Assembly: GCA_015075445.1 (NCBI GenBank)
Contig: JABTUJ010000015.1
Location: 62,001 to 126,000, forward strand
DNA length: 64,000 bases
Source: Verrucomicrobiales bacterium
GTDB lineage: Bacteria; Verrucomicrobiota; Verrucomicrobiia; Limisphaerales; J093
Direction: 5' to 3'
Part shown: positions 8,121-15,346 of the stretch, one piece after another
Layout of the letters: the number at the start of each line of letters is the position of its first letter
Position numbering within the stretch: the first letter of the stretch is position 1
Translations under genes and position numbers: made by a program
The notes under the pieces: model-generated
Databases searched by the model: none
Seen by the model: only the letters and a program-made list of their open reading frames with translations
What the model was told of the DNA's origin: nothing

Positions 8121-9158
8121 TCAGTTCACTTCGCGACACAGCCGCTCGAGGATCTCGTTCAGGGAAACCCGCGGCCGCCAGTCGGGGAAATGCGACTTCA
8201 GCTTGGTCAGGTCGCTGATGTAGCAGATGTGATCCCCCACCCGGGCCTGGTCCACGTACTTCCACGCCAGCCGCCGCCCCAGGAGGGCGTCGACCCGCTC
8301 GATGCACTCGAGGATCGACGCGCTGTTCTCCCGTCCGCCGCCCAGGTTGTATACCTCGCCCGGCCGCGGGTTCTCCGCGAAGGCGTCGAACGCCGCGATC
8401 ACGTCCGTGCTGTGGATCTGGTCGCGCACCTGCTTGCCTTGGTAGCCGAAAATCGTGTACGTGCCCCCCTCCTTGGCCACCTTCACCAGGTAGGACAGGA
8501 ACCCGTGCAGTTGCACGCCGTAATGGTGTTCGCCCGTGAGGCATCCGCCCCGGAAGATTCCCACCTTGAGTCCAAAATAGCGGCCGTACTCCTGCGCCAG
8601 GACATCCGCCGCCGTCTTGCTCGCCCCGAACAGGCTGTGCAAGGTCCGGTCGATCCGACAATCCTCGCGCACCCCGTTGAAGTCCTCCGGACGCCGGTAA
8701 TCCCAGCGGGTCGGACGTTCCTCGAGCGGGATTTCGTTCGGCGCGTCCCCGTACACCTTGTTCGTGGACATGAAGACGAACACCGCCTCCGGACAGTGCC
8801 GGCGGGTGGCCTCGAGCAGGTTCAAGGTGCCCACGGCGTTGACCTCGAAATCCACCAGCGGGATCTCCTTCGCCTTGTCGTGCGAAGGCTGGGCCGCGCA
8901 GTGGATGATCCGGTCGAACCGCTCGGCCCGCAGCAGCTCGAAGAGGCGCGGCCGATCCCGGATGTCGAGGTCCAGGTGCGTGAACCGTCGGGTCGACTGC
9001 CGCAGCCGCTCCAGGTTCCAGGTCGTGTCACCCGCGGGTCCGAAGAACTCGCGACGCAGGTTGTTGTCCACGCCCCAGACCGCGTGGCCCTGCTGGTCGT
9101 AGTGCCGCACCGCTTCCGAGCCGATCAGACCGCTGGATCCCGTCACCAGTACCTTCAT
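8121..9158 (-). CDS. NAD-dependent epimerase/dehydratase, CDP-paratose 2-epimerase-like
   Basis: Extended short-chain dehydrogenase acting on nucleotide sugars. Seen: the Rossmann motif GSSGLIGS at residues 7-14, the segment HCAAQPSHDKAKEIPLVDFE characteristic of CDP-paratose/tyvelose epimerases, and STNKVYGD. The catalytic YxxxK position reads FGASK (LFGASKTAAD), so the usual tyrosine appears to be phenylalanine; the codon is TTC in the sequence. Length 345 residues is normal. It probably provides an activated sugar for the GT26 enzyme encoded just downstream. The Phe replacement may mark a subfamily with different chemistry or a shifted active-site residue. Substrate is inferred from family resemblance only. 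Confidence 0.82.
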   Translation of the reverse strand: MKVLVTGSSGLIGSEAVRHYDQQGHAVWGVDNNLRREFFGPAGDTTWNLERLRQSTRRFTHLDLDIRDRPRLFELLRAERFDRIIHCAAQPSHDKAKEIPLVDFEVNAVGTLNLLEATRRHCPEAVFVFMSTNKVYGDAPNEIPLEERPTRWDYRRPEDFNGVREDCRIDRTLHSLFGASKTAADVLAQEYGRYFGLKVGIFRGGCLTGEHHYGVQLHGFLSYLVKVAKEGGTYTIFGYQGKQVRDQIHSTDVIAAFDAFAENPRPGEVYNLGGGRENSASILECIERVDALLGRRLAWKYVDQARVGDHICYISDLTKLKSHFPDWRPRVSLNEILERLCREVN

Positions 9159-9320
9159 GCGCCCGCGACGCTACCAGCCGCCCCCCGGCAAAGCAGCATC
9201 AAAGCGTGGCGCGTCGAGGCGGGACGAGACGTTCCGTGGTACGGAAGTGATTGAACGCTGTGTGAAGCCCTCCCCGCTTTCCGATCTTGATTAACACTCG
9301 CCGGTTCTTACCTTGCTCTC

Positions 9321-9575
9321 GTGAACGCCATTGTGACGCAAGACGGCCACATTGAGATTCCTCGCGAGCTTCGCGAACAACTCGGTTTCCGGCCCGGCAA
9401 CGTCCTCGAATTGCAGAACCAGGCGGGCACGCTGGTGGCCTGGAAGAAGGTCCAGCCGGACGTTTTCGAGAAGTGGCGCGGCCGCGGCACCGTTCCTGCC
9501 GGAACCAACACCGATGAGTATCTGCGCGTGATTCGCGATGGTGACCGCCTGTGGGATCCGACGCAGGCTTCGTGA
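9321..9575 (+). CDS. AbrB/MazE-type DNA-binding protein, putative antitoxin
   Basis: An 84-residue swapped-hairpin (SpoVT-AbrB) protein. MNAIVTQDGHIEIPRELREQLGFRPGN is the standard DNA-binding domain, and the second half (LVAWKKVQPDVFEKWRGRG) looks like an antitoxin tail that would bind a toxin. It starts with GTG at 9321. No intact toxin follows in the same direction: downstream lies a MazF-like remnant on the opposite strand, then the Phd-VapC pair. It may be an orphan antitoxin that has lost its partner. Confidence 0.75.
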   Translation: MNAIVTQDGHIEIPRELREQLGFRPGNVLELQNQAGTLVAWKKVQPDVFEKWRGRGTVPAGTNTDEYLRVIRDGDRLWDPTQAS

Positions 9576-9599
9576 CGGCTCTGGCCGCGCCCCCATTCG

Positions 9600-9772
9600 G
9601 CACACGCTCAAGCTCCAGGAAAACCTCGGCAGCAGGGGGAATTGCGCAACGCCGCGGTGTGGTAGACCACGGCAACCACCACCCGGTCTTCGTCCGCGAT
9701 GTCGCGCCCCAAGACCAACGCCGGACGCACCTTGACCGCCAAGCCAAAGTCAATCAACACGGCCATTGCCAG
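9600..9772 (-). pseudogene. MazF/PemK-like toxin remnant
   Basis: From the ATG at 9766 the minus strand reads VLIDFGLAVKVRPALVLG then DIADEDRVVVAVVYHTAAL, which resembles the N-terminal half of PemK/MazF endoribonucleases (VxVxFP..KxRPALVL). The frame then runs into a stop without the C-terminal strand; a neighbouring frame offers AAEVFLELERVP, possibly a frameshifted continuation. No ribosome-binding site is visible. It lies antisense between two antitoxin genes. Short and degraded, so the assignment is tentative. Confidence 0.4.
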
Positions 9773-9825
9773 CGTCCCAGCAGACGGTTAGACTGGTCAA
9801 CGACTGGTTGATTTGATGGCATCCT

Positions 9826-10086
9826 ATGTCAACCGTAACCGCATTCCAGGCGAAGACCCGGTTTGGTGAACTGCTCGACCGGGTGAGTCGTGGCGAAGAA
9901 ATCGTGATCACCCGCCATGACAAACCCGTGGCCCGGCTGGTGCCGGAGGGCGGGGCGAATCTCGCGCGCACCCGGCAGGCCGTGGCAGACCTGCGGGCCG
10001 GCCGTTCGCTCATGGCCAAGCGCCGGGGCTTCAAGCGGCTGACCGACATGGAAATCAAGGCCGCCATTGACGAGGGCCGCCCATGA
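9826..10086 (+). CDS. Phd/YefM family antitoxin
   Basis: An 86-residue antitoxin that binds its operator through an N-terminal domain and neutralises the VapC toxin through its C-terminal tail. MSTVTAFQAKTRFGELLDRVSRGEEIVITRHDKPVARLVP is the typical Phd/YefM DNA-binding domain. Its stop overlaps the start of the toxin gene (ATGA at 10083-10086), the normal arrangement for translational coupling. Confidence 0.9.
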   Translation: MSTVTAFQAKTRFGELLDRVSRGEEIVITRHDKPVARLVPEGGANLARTRQAVADLRAGRSLMAKRRGFKRLTDMEIKAAIDEGRP

Positions 10087-10502
10087 GTGAGGGATTCATC
10101 GCGGATGCCTCGGTGGGCGTGGCTTGGGCCGTCCCGTCGCAGGCGAGCGACGCGACGGACGAACTGTTGGAACAAGTGGCCGCCGGCACGCCGTTGGTGG
10201 TGCCGACGCTCTGGCCCTTTGAGGTAGCCAATTCCCTCCTGGTTCTGCTGCGCCGGAAGCGGATCCTTGCCGACGAACGCGAGCGGGCACTGGATGCCCT
10301 GGGCCGACTACCCCGGGTGCTGGACGATGAAGGTGGCCGACTCGCGTTCGGGCGCATCTCTGCACTGGCGGCGGACCATGGGTTGACGGTGTACGATGCC
10401 GCCTATCTTGAGCTGGCGATTCGGCGCAAGCTGCCGTTGGCGTCTCGAGACGAGACTCTGTGCCAGGCCGCCGAAAGCTGCCGTGTCAAGCTGCGGCGCT
10501 GA
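10083..10502 (+). CDS. vapC: VapC-type PIN domain ribonuclease toxin
   Basis: A 139-residue PIN-domain RNase with the acidic residues expected for Mg2+ binding: D8 in FIADASVGVAW, E in PFEVANSLL near residue 48, D in LTVYDAAYLELA near residue 100, and D in PLASRDETL near residue 118. VapC toxins cleave tRNA or rRNA to halt growth. It forms a pair with the overlapping Phd-type antitoxin upstream. All four acidic positions are present, so the toxin looks active. Confidence 0.9.
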   Translation: MSEGFIADASVGVAWAVPSQASDATDELLEQVAAGTPLVVPTLWPFEVANSLLVLLRRKRILADERERALDALGRLPRVLDDEGGRLAFGRISALAADHGLTVYDAAYLELAIRRKLPLASRDETLCQAAESCRVKLRR

Positions 10503-10618
10503 AAGGACTGGGAACGGGGCGTCGGGGACAATCAACGGCGCATGAGCTTCCCGCCCATGCGCCGTTCCGTCGGGCCGGTTGACAATGAGGACCTGCGCGT
10601 GCGCGGCGTGCCCCGCAC

Positions 10619-10860
10619 CTACTTGGCCCTGTGGATCACGATACTACCCCCACCCAGTACCTGAGGATCCGCGTTGTCGAGATCGTCGCTGGCCCCGAGG
10701 CGATTGTCATAGACGACGCCGCCATCCTGGCGGTCCCAGATCTTGATGCGGAACTTGTCTGCGCCCCACCGCCTGGAACTGGAACTCCGTGTTGACCGTC
10801 GGCACCCAAGCAATTTCCACCTGCGAGGGCCACGCACCTTCCCGAGCCCGGTCCCGAGGC
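10619..10860 (-). pseudogene. Remnant of a post-COAP-1 domain protein C-terminus
   Basis: The minus strand encodes DKFRIKIWDRQDGGVVYDN followed by RLGASDD and GGGSIVIHRAK with a stop at 10619. This is the recognisable end of post-COAP-1 domain proteins found in secreted bacterial proteins. Just upstream, in another frame, lies TEFQFQA, which normally sits some tens of residues earlier. The gene has therefore lost its front, carries an internal deletion and is frameshifted. No start or full domain remains. Confidence 0.6.
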
Positions 10861-11510
10861 TCGCCGGAATCCTGTCCGGCAATCTCCGGAGTGCTGTCCG
10901 AACGGTATGAGAGCGCCAACGGCCAGCTCCTCCCTGCCACGCCCCGACCGGGGAGGAGATCGCAGCCGCCTCAACCGACGAGTCCTGGTAAGGTCCGGCC
11001 CCGTTTCCTTCTCTTAGAGGATGGCGATGTCTCCGGTGGGCAACGCAGAGGGCGCGCTGCATCGGGGATACGCCTCGGCCTATGACGGGACCTGAGTTCC
11101 TCCAGATATATGCGGTGATCATCGTGGCGGCTTGGGTACCCGAAATCGCGGTCTGATCTTCTCCAGCATTCCGGGGCTTCCCACGACGAGGTTCTCCGCC
11201 GAGCACGGTTCCCTCCTGTGCCAGCGCTGCGTCAGGGCATACCACCGCTTTTTCGTTCCCGGTCGCTCCATCGGTCCACGCATGGCATACCGGCACCTCC
11301 TCCCGGCGCGAGGTCCGGTCGTTACCGGCCGGATTCGCCCCTGGAAACGGGCCGTAAGGCTTCCAGCCGCGCCTCCACGCACCACAGATGTCTCGCCTCC
11401 AACAAGTTGTTCTGGCGACAGTCGACCCGCATTTCGCTTGCGGGCCTGGACGACCTTCTTGAATCTGGGCTCGCGCTTGTTTGCGGTTTGAACCGTCGGC
11501 GCAGCATGAG
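10861..11510. other. Gap before tRNA-Leu, no gene supported
   Basis: Open frames exist on both strands but none shows family motifs or a plausible start. A long minus-strand frame runs through this stretch and antisense through the tRNA, a usual artefact. This is probably decayed DNA flanking the post-COAP-1 remnant. Confidence 0.4.
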
Positions 11511-11595
11511 GGGCGCGTGGTGGAATTGGCAGACACGATGGACTTAGGATTCATTGGCGCAAGCCTTGCAGGTTCAAATCCTGTCGCGCCCACCA
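11511..11595 (+). tRNA. tRNA-Leu (UAG anticodon)
   Basis: Acceptor GGGCGCG (11511-11517) pairs with CGCGCCC (11585-11591), followed by discriminator A and an encoded CCA. D-loop GGAATTGGCAGAC, anticodon loop CTTAGGA (anticodon TAG) on stem ATGGA/TTCAT with one G-T pair, a long class II variable arm, and T-loop GGTTCAAATCC are all present. Confidence 0.95.
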
Positions 11596-11606
11596 CCTCG
11601 CGGATC

Positions 11607-13733
11607 TCACTCCTGGATTCGGCCGGCCACGTCCCGCGTGAACGCCGGCAGTCGCAACGTTAGCCTCCCCTGCTCCGCCGCCACCCGCTCGGTGCCCAGC
11701 ACCTCCCCCGTCCGCGTGTCCCACCACTCCACCCGAGCGGTCGCCGGCGCCCAGTCGGACAGCTCGACCACCGCGCCCCGCACCACTCCCGGCGAACGGC
11801 CCTCGGTCACGACATTTCGCCACGCCGCTTCCCGGTGGAAACACCACAGCCAAACCTGCGTCCGGGTGCGCAATCCCACGAGCCGCACACGGTCTTCGGC
11901 CGCGGTACCGACGAACGGCTGCACCTCGCCCCCGGACCAGGGCACGTCGGCGAGGAATCGGCTCAGCGGCCGGTAGAGCGGGTAGTGATTCCGCTGATCC
12001 AGCCGTTCCCACCACCAGGGCAAGGCGGTACCGGTCGACCCCGAAAGCGCCGACGCCCACAGCATGTTGTGAAAATCCACCAGCTCCGGGCTCCGCTGCA
12101 TCTCCCCGGTGATCCGCCACTGGTCATCGGCAAGCCCGGATTCCCCCTGGTGCGCCGGCTTCCCAGGGGCCTGCTCGCGAAGCCATCGGGCCCGGTCGAG
12201 CACGGCTTCCACCTCGTCCCGCAATCGGCCCCCGTCCGCCGGTCGCAGGTAGAAGTGGACGTCGGCAAGGTCGAGCTTCGGATGGCGACAGTCCTTCGGC
12301 GAAGGCCCCCAGGTGCTGGTGGTCCGCAGGTGGCGATACGGATCGATCTGTTCGAGGTACTCGCCCAGTTCCGTGTAGAAGCGGTCGGTCGGCAGGCCCG
12401 GATCAATCTCGTTCCAGTATTCCCAGGCGGCCACACTGGTGAAGGCCCCCCAGCGGGCGACGGCGTAGCGGAACGTGCGCTTCGCGTCAGCAATGGCCCG
12501 GGAGTAATCGGCGCTTTCCGCGTCCCGCAGCGAACCCATGTAGAGGTCGCGGGTGAGCAGGCAGAGCTGCAGGTGGATGCCGTGGTGCTGGGCGGCCTGC
12601 AGGAGTTCATCCAGCCAGAAAGCGTCCAGCGGGTTGTACCATCCGCGCGTCGGGCGATTGACGTCCGCTTCCCACAGGAGTTCCGGGCCACCTTCCAACT
12701 CCTGGAGCGAGAGCGCGTCGAGCCAGGCCGCGCCGGCGCCCGCGGGCTGGAAACGCATCCCTGACAGCCAGTGCTCCTGCGCGCCCGTTCGAAACTCATG
12801 CCGGAACGTCGCCCACGCGTCCGGCGTCGACGGCAGGAGGTTGGGGGAAGTCGTTCCCTGCACCTCCAGGCGAAGTTCCTTTCTCGCCGCGCCGCGCACG
12901 CGTCCCGTGACCACGTAGCTGGTTGAAGGTCGTAGGGCGACGTCGTGCGAGGGACGAACGGCCAGAGGGGTGTTGGTGAGCAGCACACCACGGCGATCAG
13001 GGTTCCCGGGCAGCGGACGCACGGGTGACTGGCGTTCCCAGGACCGTTCCCAGGCACTCTTCCGCGCCTCGATGGCCAGCGCCCAGTCCTCGCACCCGGT
13101 CCACACGCGCGCGTAGTTGGCGCCGTTGGCAGCCAGCCGGCCGAAAATCTCCTCGGCCCGACTCACGGTCACGTACTGCTGCGAGCCGATAAACGCCAGG
13201 TTCTGGCCGATCGGGAAGAACGGCTGGCCCGTGGTGAACTCGAGCCAGCGCGGGTCCCGCAGGCTCACCCGGACAAACCCGGTCCGGTCCGAGGAGTGGC
13301 AGCGGATCGTGACCGGCGCCGACGCCCAACGCTGGCCACCGTTCCGCCGGACGGCCACCGCTTCATACACGCCGACTTCGGGACAGGCAAAACGCGCCCG
13401 CCATCCGGGCATGTCCACCGGGTAAAACCAGTCGCGCACCGCCGCACCGCTCCCCACCCGATGGCGCTCGTACGACTGGCTGAAAAAGGCCGGTACCGAC
13501 CACGTTCGCTGCCCGGACGTCACCTCGAGCCACACGTCGGCGACGGCCGGGTCGAACGGATCCGCCACAGGCCCCACCCCGCCGATCTGGAACTCCACGA
13601 CGTCGAGACATCCGGGGTCGGTCGTCGCCGTCTCCAACGTGAGTTCCTGACCCCGAGCACAACGGGGCGCGAGGACGAGAACAGCGAGGAACAAAACCGC
13701 GAGCACAATCGACTGGGCACGGGCGAAGGTCAT
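11607..13733 (-). CDS. Secreted DUF5060-type glycoside hydrolase
   Basis: About 708 residues. After a signal peptide (SIVLAVLFLAVLVLAPRCARG) comes an N-terminal beta-sandwich resembling DUF5060, then a (beta/alpha)8 domain. The domain has the substrate-loop motif FFPIGQNLAFIG, a probable acid/base Glu in WEYWNEIDP and a probable nucleophile Glu in HQGESGLAD, as in clan GH-A cellulases and mannanases (GH5-like). A C-terminal beta domain (VEWWDTRTGEVLG) follows. Between the loop and the first catalytic Glu lies an insertion with carbohydrate-binding-like features (STSYVVTGRVRGAARKELRL). The ATG at 13733 precedes the signal peptide and is preferred over 13769. It is the most distal gene of a minus-strand group with a sugar porter, GH97 and Gfo/Idh enzymes. 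Substrate is unknown. Confidence 0.78.
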   Translation of the reverse strand: MTFARAQSIVLAVLFLAVLVLAPRCARGQELTLETATTDPGCLDVVEFQIGGVGPVADPFDPAVADVWLEVTSGQRTWSVPAFFSQSYERHRVGSGAAVRDWFYPVDMPGWRARFACPEVGVYEAVAVRRNGGQRWASAPVTIRCHSSDRTGFVRVSLRDPRWLEFTTGQPFFPIGQNLAFIGSQQYVTVSRAEEIFGRLAANGANYARVWTGCEDWALAIEARKSAWERSWERQSPVRPLPGNPDRRGVLLTNTPLAVRPSHDVALRPSTSYVVTGRVRGAARKELRLEVQGTTSPNLLPSTPDAWATFRHEFRTGAQEHWLSGMRFQPAGAGAAWLDALSLQELEGGPELLWEADVNRPTRGWYNPLDAFWLDELLQAAQHHGIHLQLCLLTRDLYMGSLRDAESADYSRAIADAKRTFRYAVARWGAFTSVAAWEYWNEIDPGLPTDRFYTELGEYLEQIDPYRHLRTTSTWGPSPKDCRHPKLDLADVHFYLRPADGGRLRDEVEAVLDRARWLREQAPGKPAHQGESGLADDQWRITGEMQRSPELVDFHNMLWASALSGSTGTALPWWWERLDQRNHYPLYRPLSRFLADVPWSGGEVQPFVGTAAEDRVRLVGLRTRTQVWLWCFHREAAWRNVVTEGRSPGVVRGAVVELSDWAPATARVEWWDTRTGEVLGTERVAAEQGRLTLRLPAFTRDVAGRIQE

Positions 13734-13818
13734 GATGACCACGATGCAGAGCGTGTGGAGCTCACTCAAACGAGTCCCCCATTCCAGGTCAAGCAGGTGG
13801 TGCGCCTTTGGCCAAATC

Positions 13819-13985
13819 CCCTATGTCCGTAATCGGCGGAGAAACCCCCTGCCCCTGGATCCTCCGCAGATTTCGAACATCGGGAATTGGGACGAGGGAA
13901 TCTCCGCTTCCCCGCAATCCCCTCTGTTCGCAATCGGCGGAGAAACTCCCCGCCCCCGGATCCTCCGCAGATTTCGAACATCGGG
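13819..13985. repeat. Two direct copies (100-bp period) of a hairpin-forming repeat
   Basis: Copies at about 13819-13884 and 13919-13985 match at most positions. Each contains AATCGGCGGAG and, about 20 bases later, CTCCGCAGATT, which can form a hairpin, then TTCGAACATCGGGA. They lie between two tandem minus-strand genes and could act in transcript processing or be a mobile REP-type element. Confidence 0.8.
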
Positions 13986-13996
13986 ATCGGCGCGGG

Positions 13997-15334
13997 TCAG
14001 GCCGGATCGTCGGCGGTGCCGAGGCGTCGTTGCATGTCTTCGAGCGGGACCCCTTTGGTCTCGGGCACCATGAATCTCACCCAAAGGAGCTGCAGCACCA
14101 TCATGAACGAGAAGAACAGAAACACGTGGCCCGGATGGAAGGCGGTGACCAGCTTCGGGAAGAGGGTGGTCAGCAACGCGGCGAACATCCAGTGGGTGAA
14201 GCTGCCCAAGGCCTGGCCTTCCGCCCGTTGCCGGTTGGGGAAGATCTCGGCGATGAACACCCAGATCACCGCGCCCTGACCCACCGCATGGGCCGCGATG
14301 AAGGCGAAGATCCACACCGGGATCAGGCTGAAGTGTGCCGTGAAGAAACCCCAGGCGACCATGCCGAGGGAGAGGATGTAGCCCACCGACCCGATGTACA
14401 GGAGCGTCCGTCGCCCGAGCCGGTCGATGAGCCAGAGTCCAACGAAAGTGAACACGAGATTGGTCACGCCGATGCCCACCGACTGCAGCAGGGCGGCGCT
14501 GGCTCCCAGACCCGTCATTTCGAAGATGCGGGGCGCGAAGTACAGAACCGCGTTGATGCCGGAGAGCTGGTTGAAGAACGCAATCAGGAAGGCGAGCAGG
14601 ATGGGCACCCGGAGCCGGCGCGTCCAGAAATGCCCGGCGGTGGCGCGCTCGGGCGAGGCGGCCACGATGGTCTCGGCATCTGCCTGAAGCTGGGTCTCGC
14701 TGGCCGTTGGCTCGATGAGTCGGAGCACGGCCAGTCCGGCGGCGCGATCGTTCTTCCGCGTCAGCAACCACCGCGGACTCTCCGGGATGCTGAAGCACAG
14801 GACCGTGTACAGCAGGGCGGGGAACGCTTCGACGCCGAGCATCCAGCGCCAGGCGTGCTGCCCGACGCCTGCCAGGAGCGCGTTGGAGAGGAAGGCGATG
14901 AGGATGCCGAAGACGATGTTGAACTGGAACATGCCCGCCAGCCGTCCCCGGTGTTGCGGAGGCGAGATCTCGGAGATGTAGAGCGGCGCCGCCACGGTCG
15001 AGATTCCCACGCCCACCCCCCCGATGAAGCGGGCCAGGATGAAGGAATACACCTCCGGGGCGAGGGCCGACCCGACCGCGGAGACGAAGTACAGCACCCC
15101 GATCCAGAGCAGCGTGGCCCGGCGCCCGAAGCGATCGGTGGGCCAGCCGCCGAGCAGGGCGCCCAGGACGGTGCCATAAAGGGCGGAGGCCATCGCAATC
15201 CCGTGCATCCCCGGTTCGAGATCCCAGAGCTTCTGAATGGTTTGCTCGGCACCCGAAATGACCACGGTGTCGAACCCGAACAGGAAGCCTGCCAGGGCGG
15301 ACGTCAACGCCCAGAGGAAGAGACGGGGATTCAT
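13997..15334 (-). CDS. MFS sugar porter
   Basis: A 12-helix major facilitator of the sugar porter family (inner membrane, proton-linked or facilitative sugar uptake). Seen: DRFGRRATLLWIG (loop 2-3 signature), PLYISEISPPQHRG (PESPR-like signature after helix 4), FSIPESPRWLL after helix 6, GIGVTNLVFTFVGLWLIDRLGRR (loop 8-9) and VPETKGVPLE at the end. Length 445 residues is normal. The gene starts 12 bp after the GH97 stop, so the two are surely co-transcribed and the transporter probably imports a sugar that GH97 releases. Confidence 0.93.
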   Translation of the reverse strand: MNPRLFLWALTSALAGFLFGFDTVVISGAEQTIQKLWDLEPGMHGIAMASALYGTVLGALLGGWPTDRFGRRATLLWIGVLYFVSAVGSALAPEVYSFILARFIGGVGVGISTVAAPLYISEISPPQHRGRLAGMFQFNIVFGILIAFLSNALLAGVGQHAWRWMLGVEAFPALLYTVLCFSIPESPRWLLTRKNDRAAGLAVLRLIEPTASETQLQADAETIVAASPERATAGHFWTRRLRVPILLAFLIAFFNQLSGINAVLYFAPRIFEMTGLGASAALLQSVGIGVTNLVFTFVGLWLIDRLGRRTLLYIGSVGYILSLGMVAWGFFTAHFSLIPVWIFAFIAAHAVGQGAVIWVFIAEIFPNRQRAEGQALGSFTHWMFAALLTTLFPKLVTAFHPGHVFLFFSFMMVLQLLWVRFMVPETKGVPLEDMQRRLGTADDPA

Positions 15335-15346
15335 GCGATCGCGGGC

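Noticed and set aside
10619..11596. A long minus-strand frame beginning MVGATGFEPARLAP
   Set aside because: That opening is the antisense of the tRNA-Leu, a familiar annotation artefact. Only the last 50 codons (post-COAP-1 remnant) have protein-like content.
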